Below are positions 57,880 through 64,000 of a stretch of DNA of 64,000 nt, one piece after another (positions within the stretch are counted from its first letter, which is position 1; every line of letters starts with the position of its first letter). Made by a program: the position numbers and the translations under genes. The notes beneath the pieces were generated by a model. The model was not told the DNA's origin. It ran no database searches and saw only the letters and a program-made list of their open reading frames with translations. This stretch comes from Diplonema japonicum (taxonomy: Eukaryota > Euglenozoa > Diplonemea > Diplonemida > Diplonemidae): positions 323,001 through 387,000 of the forward strand of contig OZ025650.1 in assembly GCA_964019335.1 (NCBI GenBank). Reading direction: 5' to 3'.

Positions 57880-58112
57880 AAAACTGTGAGGTTAGGTACT
57901 CGGCTTTACGTTAGTGTTATTAGACCCATCATGTGGCCACCCCCTTGTTTTCCTCTGTACTCTTTACCATTGTGCCGCTAATAACGGCGTTTGCGAACGG
58001 GCAGGGGAAGGTGCGTCCCCTCTCACTCTGACTCGCTTAAGGGGAGGTGCCGTCACACACCTCTGAGACCTAGGCCCTAAAACCTTGGTCCTGCTGCCCC
58101 GATAAAAAAATG
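57880..58112. ncRNA. Candidate structured non-coding RNA, class unknown
   Basis: A mid-GC, non-repetitive stretch between homopolymer DNA, with four neighbouring inverted repeats on the plus strand: GCCG...CGGC near 57974, CCCCT...AGGGG near 58017-58045, AGGTG...CACCT near 58046-58063, and GACC(T)AGG...CC(T)TGGTC near 58066-58090. On the minus strand it ends in TTTTT after CCTCACAG, a possible Pol III stop. No long ORF covers it. I could not match it to SRP, RNase P/MRP, U-snRNA, U3 or spliced-leader RNA. Confidence 0.4.
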
Positions 58113-58164
58113 GTACAGGAAAGGAAAAGGGAAACAAAGCAAAAAAATGAAGTCCCTCAGGTTT

Positions 58165-60222
58165 TCATTTGTTCATCGCGCCTGCCATTTCCTGGCCAAT
58201 GAAGGCGAATTGGCTGTTCACGTTGTTCTGCTGCGCTGTGGTGGCTTGGGGAAGAGGGGGCATATTCTGTTTTTGTGTTAAAAAAACCAACCACTAGCAT
58301 ACCTGTGTGGGGGTAGGTAGGGGCATTGAAGTCTGCGCGGTTTGGGCCCTCTGCAGAGCATTGATTTGTGCCTGAAGTGCCGCTTGCTGTGCTTGGAGCT
58401 GTGCCATCATGTCGTTGCCGACAACGGGGACAGCTGCCTGCGGCACTGGCTCGCCCAACCCTGCAAAGATGGGAGGCGCACCGACGGAAGAAGAAGGAGC
58501 AAGGCCACTCACAGGGCTCTGCACAGGAGTGGGCGGGAGGTGGACTTGTTGTGTGGGAGAGTTGGCACCGGAAGCAGCGGAAAAGGCTGCAAAGTCGAAT
58601 CCGCCTTGCGGAACCTTTGTGAGGGGCGTGGCGTGCGGCGTGGGTGCAGGGTTCACCTCGCTAGGGAACAGCGTGTCCAGCCCCGACCCACTGGCGACGG
58701 GGACAGACGGCGCACGCGTACCCGAGGCCGCCGACACAGAAGCAGAGGGAGAAGCAAAGAGATCATCTAGAGCAGCATTGCCCAGCGACGCTGTGGGTAT
58801 ACCCTGCGACGGCATAGGAGTAGGCGCCACAGGTGTGGCCATGGGCGTGGGTGCTATAGGTGCTGCAGCCGTTGACAGCATCGCGAACAGGTCGCCGTCA
58901 CTCTGCACCGCAACATTGGGCTCCATCTGCAAGGGTGCCCCCGTAGGCACAGCAGAATTAAGCTTCTTTCCCCTCTTTTTAAGTTTCGTGCCTTCACTCT
59001 TCTTCTTTCGTGGTGCAGGTGCCGTCGAAGCGGACACCACTTCCTCGTCGTTCGCCACGACAGGGTCCGCGTGCACTGCCATGACACCAGGGACGACGAT
59101 CGTTCTCTTCGTCGCAACTACTTCAGGCACCTTCAGCGCTAAAAGCACCTTCTTCGCTTTCTCCTTCACTGTTGTCTGCACGACGTTTACATTCTTCTGA
59201 ATGTCTTCAGGGTTCTCGGTGAAGTACTCTACCACTTCAGTGTTATTCGCCTTCACGAGCGCTTCGATCAGCGTCAGAACGTTGAGGCGCACTTGCCACC
59301 CGATTTTTTGGCCTAGCTTCTCGTCCAGACGTGGCGCTAGTTCGTCGCCTTCCTCTTCCTCAATGACGGCTATCTCTTTCATAAACTTGCTGATGTCGCC
59401 CCTACCAGGTGCTGACGACTTGGAGCTGTACGTCTGGATCACCTGTTGCATGGATGTCAGCACGTCAGCGTCCTTTACCACGAGAGAAGCCCCCGGCGAG
59501 TCCTGCTCTCCTTTGAAGCCCCATGTTGGGGAGCTTGAGCTCTGCGGACTCCCGGCAGATGCAGGAGGTGCGCTGTTCCCGAAGTTCCCGACGTAGCCCG
59601 CTCCCTTGTTCTGTTCCTCCATCTGGGACATCAGATTCGTATGATTGTTACCCTGCGATATGCCCAGTTTCGCGACTGCTGATTTGAGACCACTGAAGAC
59701 GCCCTCCGGCTTCTTGTTCCGTGCGTCAATGGCATCTTGCAGCTTATTGCTCTTTGGCTTGAAGGAGCTATCAGTATCCCGGAAGCTCGAATCATGCATC
59801 TTCTCATCCCGAGTGTTGGCACCATGGCCTTCAAGGGAGTTTACTACTTTGGAACTAGCTTGTTCGGAGAAGATAGCATCCATCACCTCTCTGCCTGCGT
59901 CACGGACCTGCTGGTTCAGCCTGTCTTCATGGACTGGGTCTCGTGCGCCCCTGTAGTTAGCGAAGGCTCGCATCTGGTCGGAGTGCTTCTGCATTGTTTT
60001 TTGGAAGTCGGGGTGCCCATTCGTGGCACAGTGCTTGATCACTTTCAGTGTTTTCGTCATTTGCAGAGGCGTCTTGAACGACTCCAGCTTCTCCACTAAA
60101 GACTCAGCCAGTTTCTTCGAGTTGTTCATATCTGAAAATGTGAACTGCGAAAAATCACGATACACGTAACCCGGCGTCGGATCAGCCTTATCTAAGGCTG
60201 CTGCTTTGATAAGCTTCTTCAT
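58165..60222 (-). CDS. Tepsin-like ENTH/VHS adaptor protein, two exons
   Basis: Residues 1-120 are an ENTH-type domain closest to tepsin: PTPGYVYRDFSQFTF, LKVIKHCATNGHPDFQ, FANYRGARDPVHEDRLNQQVR and REVMDAIFS. A second helical, VHS-like domain (about 255-360: LGQKIGWQVRLNVLTLIEAL) follows, as in tepsin, the accessory protein of the AP-4 coat at the trans-Golgi. The C-terminal half is Pro/Ala/Thr-rich with short repeated motifs (DDLFASP, LDTLFPS) that may bind adaptor ears or clathrin. Exon 1 is 60222-58303; a 36-nt intron 58302-58267 (GTATGC...CAG); exon 2 58266-58165 adds NMPPLPQATT...GAMNK. Total 673 aa. Confidence 0.85.
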
Positions 60223-60369
60223 GGTTTACTTTCCCCTTTTTCTCTCTTTTTCTCTTCCCCTCCTTCCCGCTGATATGTTACTAAATAAACCGGAGGAGGG
60301 GGAAAATCACTATAAAAAAAAAAAAAAAAAACTATGGGAAGCACGTAGAATAATAATGGGAGGAAAAAT

Positions 60370-61644
60370 CTACAAACCGACCCGCAGGACCATATCAAGA
60401 GCAACATGGATGAGATAACGAAGGCCGTCCGCTGTGTTGAGATTCTCTCGTTTTACAACAGGCGGCGGCGGGAGAACGGTGAAGGGGTCGAACTTCACAT
60501 AGACGTGATCAGGGATGTCATCGGGGGGGATGATCCTTGGGAGCGTAAGGTGAGCCTCGCCAAGACAACGAACCTCGGAAGAGGTGGGGACAGGCGCAGA
60601 CGAGTCAAATGGATCGAACAGGCCACTGTTGCTGCCCGGCTGCTTCATCAAATCGACAAGTGCCGTCCAGTAACGGGCGGTTAACAAATCATCGTATCCA
60701 CCTCCGCCGAGCAGCAGTGTGGGCAGGTTCCAGTTTCTAACATAAGACATACACTGCAACATGCATGGGACCGATAAGTTCAGCTCCCCTACAGGATCGC
60801 CTTGAAGACAGTCCGCGCCGCACACCACAACCACAGCATCTGGTTTGAAACACATTTTAACTCCTTCCGCAATGCGTCGGAATGTGTAATGATACAAGCT
60901 GTCATCACAACCTGTGTGAAGAGGGACGTTCAAGTTGTGCATGGAGCCAACGGACTTTCCAGTGTCGGGCATACCACCGCCCACAGGGTAGATCCCAGGC
61001 CCATGCATGTGAAAGGACAGTGTGAAGACGCGGTCGGAGCGATAGAAGGCTTGCTGCACAGCGTCCCCATGGTGGGCATCGATGTCGATCACTAAAACCT
61101 TTTTGATGTCTTTGCTTAGAAGTTCGTTCACCGCCAGCACGACGTCCGCCACATAGCAGAACCCCTGCGGGGTGTCTTGGAACGCGTGGTGCCGTCCTCC
61201 TTCCCAATGCACTGCTCGCAAAAACTCCCCGTTTCGCAACGACCTCGCCGCCCCTACAGAGCCCCCCACCACCTCACGGACATAGTTCCAGATATTATGA
61301 AACCTCGGGCAATCGCCTGTCAACTTGCTTCCTTCCCTCGGGGACTCGATCCGCAGTACCGGTTCATCTAGTATCTCAGCCAAGGTCTCCGGGATTTCTA
61401 CATTCTCTTCCTCTTCCTCTTCCTCTTCACCTCCTTCTCGCAGATCTGTCACATAGTTCATATCATGATACTCTTCTATCAACTCAGCGCTCTCGTCTTC
61501 ATCCAAAATCCCGACCTCACCAACACCTTCTAGCATCCCCGTACCTTCCATTAACAAATGCACCATCACACCCCGATCAGGGTGTCTTGGATGTCTTGTT
61601 CTGTGCGTATGGCGCACTCCACGGACGACACCCAAAGTTTGCAT
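60370..61644 (-). CDS. Histone deacetylase, class I type, 424 aa
   Basis: Start at 61644 (MQTLGVVRG); the longer open frame upstream is homopolymer and overlaps the next gene. Zinc-hydrolase signatures: HWEGGRHHAF (His-His charge relay), VIDIDAHHGDAVQQ (zinc Asp and His), SFHMHGPGIYP, CGADCLQGDPVGELNLS (third zinc Asp) and LLLGGGGYD (catalytic Tyr). It should remove acetyl groups from Lys. Unusually, an acidic insertion (residues about 85-100, a run of Glu) sits between the N-terminal segment and the catalytic core, and the N-terminus is His/Arg-rich. No intron is needed. Confidence 0.93.
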   Translation of the reverse strand: MQTLGVVRGVRHTHRTRHPRHPDRGVMVHLLMEGTGMLEGVGEVGILDEDESAELIEEYHDMNYVTDLREGGEEEEEEEENVEIPETLAEILDEPVLRIESPREGSKLTGDCPRFHNIWNYVREVVGGSVGAARSLRNGEFLRAVHWEGGRHHAFQDTPQGFCYVADVVLAVNELLSKDIKKVLVIDIDAHHGDAVQQAFYRSDRVFTLSFHMHGPGIYPVGGGMPDTGKSVGSMHNLNVPLHTGCDDSLYHYTFRRIAEGVKMCFKPDAVVVVCGADCLQGDPVGELNLSVPCMLQCMSYVRNWNLPTLLLGGGGYDDLLTARYWTALVDLMKQPGSNSGLFDPFDSSAPVPTSSEVRCLGEAHLTLPRIIPPDDIPDHVYVKFDPFTVLPPPPVVKRENLNTADGLRYLIHVALDMVLRVGL

Positions 61645-61918
61645 TTCTTTTTTTTCTTTTTTAAATTCTTCCAAGCAGAATAGACAGATGGGTGGTGAAA
61701 TTAAACAAAATAAATAGGGATAAAAGAAGCGACGCGGTTTAAAAAGAGAGGAAAAAAAAGGACGTTTGTGCATATGTTTTGCGCTGCTTTTTTTCTTCTT
61801 CGTCTTCTTTTTAAAAAAAAAAAAAAAGTTATTATTTCTGTTCCGAGTAAATGCGTAGCGAGAAAAGAAAAAAAGGAGAAAACAAACAGGACACCATCTC
61901 AAAAAAAAAAAAAAAAGC

Positions 61919-63094
61919 TCATTTCTTCGTATAGAATTTCTCCACACACAACGCACGGCCCACTTCGTTCCAATACTCGGAGAGCTCAACGTTCTCCCAG
62001 CTGAGGTTTCCTGCAGGCTGGAAGATATTGCTGAAGATATGTTCGAGGACAGATTCTTCATCAAGGGTGAGAGGGGTGCTGATGGCGTCGATGTTTTGCT
62101 GGCAACGCTGCGGGCTGGTCGTCGACACCAGTGTGGTGGCGATGTTCTCGTTACGAAGAACAAAGTGCACAGCAAGCTTGCTGATATCGACAGACTTCGA
62201 CTGGCAGTACTGAATAGCTTTCCTGCACGTCTCCTTGCAAAGACTCGTTGCTGGGTGCCACGCAGGCGGTTCCCTGTTCATCAACAAACCCATCGATATC
62301 GGCGACGCATTCACAACAGCAATTCTCAACTTCTTACAAGTCTCCCAATAACCAGACTCAAGAAGGCTCCTGTCATTCAACGTATACCTGCAGTAAGTCA
62401 ACGACGTGTGGATAGGACGCCCGGCCTCAAAACTCTTCTTTATAATCTCTTCCTGGACCCCTATGGGGTACCCTGTCATGCCGACCAACCTCGTCATCCC
62501 CTCTTCCTTCGCCTTGTACAACGCAGGGATCGTCTCATTCACAATGATGTCCACTGCAGGGCAGAACTCAGGGTCGTGGACCTGCATAACGTCAACTTGG
62601 TCGAGTTGAAGGCGCTTCAAGGAGTCCTTCACACCTTGGTACGTTCTAGCATATGTGAAATCGAACATTCTCATGAGCTCCTTGTCGTACCTGCATACTT
62701 TTGACATTATGTAGTATGCCTTTCTTGGGACATTCTTAAGAGCGTGTCCCAGAAGCCGTTCCGACTTGCCTTGTCCGTACCAGTGCGAAGTGTCGATTAG
62801 ATTTCCGCCTGCTTTTAAGAAGATCATTAGAATTTCCGTTGCTCTTTTTATGTCTGATTCTGGTTCCTCCTGCCACCACACACTGTCTTCTTCCTGCATC
62901 CCGCCGCCCACCAGGCCTGTTCCTTCCCCTGCGGTGTGCATCCCGCCCAACCCGCTCCCCCCAAATGACAAGATAGAAACAAGGCCCAGATGCTCTACCT
63001 CCCTGTACTTCATCTTCCTCACAACAGCCTCGTCGTGGAAGCCTTCAACAAATGTAGCAGGACGCACCCATGATGATGCTGATGATTTCGACAT
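61919..63094 (-). CDS. Aldo/keto reductase, L-galactose dehydrogenase-like, 391 aa
   Basis: AKR catalytic tetrad is visible: Asp and Tyr in NLIDTSHWYGQGKSE, Lys in IMSKVCRY, His in VMQVHDPEF. The pattern TLNDRSLLESG, ASPISMGLLMN, PPAWHPAT and SKLAVHFVLRN...TTLVSTTSP is that of L-galactose and D-arabinose dehydrogenases, which oxidise a sugar to its lactone with NAD(P) in ascorbate-type pathways. An insertion near residues 45-75 (Gly-rich, with EEDSVWWQEE) is not usual. Substrate is inferred from family likeness only. Confidence 0.9.
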   Translation of the reverse strand: MSKSSASSWVRPATFVEGFHDEAVVRKMKYREVEHLGLVSILSFGGSGLGGMHTAGEGTGLVGGGMQEEDSVWWQEEPESDIKRATEILMIFLKAGGNLIDTSHWYGQGKSERLLGHALKNVPRKAYYIMSKVCRYDKELMRMFDFTYARTYQGVKDSLKRLQLDQVDVMQVHDPEFCPAVDIIVNETIPALYKAKEEGMTRLVGMTGYPIGVQEEIIKKSFEAGRPIHTSLTYCRYTLNDRSLLESGYWETCKKLRIAVVNASPISMGLLMNREPPAWHPATSLCKETCRKAIQYCQSKSVDISKLAVHFVLRNENIATTLVSTTSPQRCQQNIDAISTPLTLDEESVLEHIFSNIFQPAGNLSWENVELSEYWNEVGRALCVEKFYTKK

Positions 63095-63209
63095 TGCTTG
63101 TGCTCGCCCCCCTTAAAGATGGGATGTGGAATGGTCACGAATAACACTAAAAGGGGTAAAGTCTGAACACTTACTTTTTTAAGACACTTTTTCGTTGACG
63201 TCCGGATGT

Positions 63210-64000
63210 TTAAAACCGTCTTTTCCCGCGTGCAGGTTCAGAGCGGCGTGCAGGTTCAGAGCGGCGTGTAGGCTCCACGTGCCGTGGTAGTTCGGCCCGT
63301 GGCTGAATATCTGAACGGGTGGAAATAGCTGCGCCGATGGCATCGAGGACGATGGGTTTGTTGCCTTGGTTGAGCGTGCAGGTGAAGGTGATATTCCCAC
63401 CAACCTCTAGCCAGTTTCCAGCACGGGCTATGGCATCTTTGTTAACAAAGGCAACGTTCTTGAGGGCTGGAGAGGACAGGTACCCGTAGCCGTCCTTCCA
63501 GCTCGTAACCGTGCCATGGTACATCCGTCCTGCGACAGGTGTGACAGCACCCGTACTACCCCCTTGTTCCCTGCCAAAGTCCCTCTGTCTTTGAGGGCTT
63601 TCCCTTTCATCGCCCCTTCTCCTGTCCCTTCTGTCCGATTCCCATAGATCCCTTGGCGGGCCTTTTGAATCCTGCGATCTCCTGTCGTCCTCACCGCCCC
63701 AAAGATCCTTAGGCGGGCCTCGTCCGTCTCTAGGTAGATCTCGTTCGTCCCTTGGCGGGACTCCATCCCTGCGGTCGACTCTGCTGCCCCTTGGTGGCGG
63801 ATCCCGTTTGTCATAGCTACGGTCGTCTTTAGGTGGGGGCCTGGTGTCATAACTACGGTCGTCTTTAAGTGGTCTGGTGTCATAGCTACGGTCGTCATAA
63901 CTACGGTCGTCTCTAGGTGGGGGCCTGGTGTCTCTGTCCTTTCGGGACGATCCTTTTTTTCTTACGCCAGGTCCGGTCACATTTACTCCACAATCTTTCC
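63210..64000 (-). CDS. Cold-shock-domain RNA-binding protein, 5' end cut by window edge
   Basis: The frame is open to the right edge, so the true start lies outside. The first 130 visible residues are Arg/Asp/Pro-rich with tandem DDRSYDTRPPPK-like units and PPRDLW repeats, a disordered RNA-associated type of sequence. A cold-shock-like domain follows (MYHGTVTSWKDGYGYL, VAFVNKDAIARAG, VGGNITFTC), which binds single-stranded RNA. The tail is an Arg/Glu/Pro repeat (RRSEPARRSEPAR) ending in GKRRF. Related cold-shock/RGG-type proteins control RNA stability in protists; the exact role is unknown. Confidence 0.8.
   Translation of the reverse strand, partial: KDCGVNVTGPGVRKKGSSRKDRDTRPPPRDDRSYDDRSYDTRPLKDDRSYDTRPPPKDDRSYDKRDPPPRGSRVDRRDGVPPRDERDLPRDGRGPPKDLWGGEDDRRSQDSKGPPRDLWESDRRDRRRGDERESPQRQRDFGREQGGSTGAVTPVAGRMYHGTVTSWKDGYGYLSSPALKNVAFVNKDAIARAGNWLEVGGNITFTCTLNQGNKPIVLDAIGAAISTRSDIQPRAELPRHVEPTRRSEPARRSEPARGKRRF

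Noticed and set aside
57880-58112. U6-like match (ACAGAG) on the minus strand
   Set aside because: The AGC triad and downstream stem expected in U6 are absent and there are about 150 extra nt upstream.
63978-63980. Start codon for the cold-shock protein
   Set aside because: The codon is GTG and the frame continues to the window edge, so the gene is 5'-partial.
1-64000. tRNA, 5S or other rRNA genes
   Set aside because: Looked for B-box-like GGTTCGANTCC and conserved rRNA sense strings; only short rRNA-antisense guides were seen. A covariance search would be needed to be certain.

Overview
The window looks like nuclear DNA of a unicellular eukaryote. Protein genes have a mid-to-high GC content, introns are very small (33-58 nt, GT...AG), and intergenic DNA is full of A/T homopolymers. 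Every supported protein gene, 24 in all, lies on the minus strand, and almost all of the guide RNAs do too. One-way gene order, mixed arrays of modification-guide RNAs, and pyrimidine tract plus AG signals between close genes resemble euglenozoans (diplonemid/euglenid type), where transcription is polycistronic. That placement is an inference: no rRNA, spliced-leader RNA or tRNA gene was recognised that could settle it.

Left arm (1-22040, read right to left). An FKBP-like isomerase; a coiled-coil/PH-domain protein; a protein kinase with two C-terminal membrane spans; a small secreted protein; an OSCP-like ATP synthase subunit; an SCP/FCP-type phosphatase with a myristoylation-like N-terminus; a PH-like/coiled-coil protein; an unusual eIF4E fused to a His/Gln-rich, coiled-coil and PDZ-like N-terminus; an acyl-CoA dehydrogenase; a coiled-coil protein; and a large unknown protein running off the left edge. 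A 170-bp MITE-like inverted-repeat element lies at 10859-11032.

Central region (22081-53421). This is the striking part. About 85 intact or near-intact copies plus several fragments of only 13 short RNA families (called A-M here) are strung together with variable 20-70 nt spacers. Families A, B, C, D, E, F, J and M show, on the minus strand, an RTGATGA-type C box at the 5' end and a CTGA D box at the 3' end, so they are box C/D snoRNAs. The guides of A, B, C, D and E match conserved eukaryotic LSU rRNA strings. K is a two-hairpin H/ACA snoRNA. H and L (and perhaps I) are single hairpins with an AGA-like tail. G is unclassified. Set among them are three paralogous unknown proteins (one with its middle deleted), a long Cys-rich surface protein, a GxGYxYP-type secreted protein, a DEAD-box helicase and a choline-transporter-like protein. 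A 200-N assembly gap lies at 38001-38200.

Right arm (53785-64000). Sirtuin, a protein with a PH-like C-terminus, a tepsin-like ENTH/VHS adaptor, a class I-type histone deacetylase, an L-galactose-dehydrogenase-like aldo/keto reductase, and a cold-shock-domain protein running off the right edge. A hairpin-rich, non-coding 230-nt stretch at 57880-58112 may be another structured RNA.

Functionally the window mixes housekeeping genes with a large, actively duplicating guide-RNA array. Repeated module order (K-L-F-D-E-C-A-B, H-I-J) shows the array grew by segmental duplication that also carried the paralogous protein genes.
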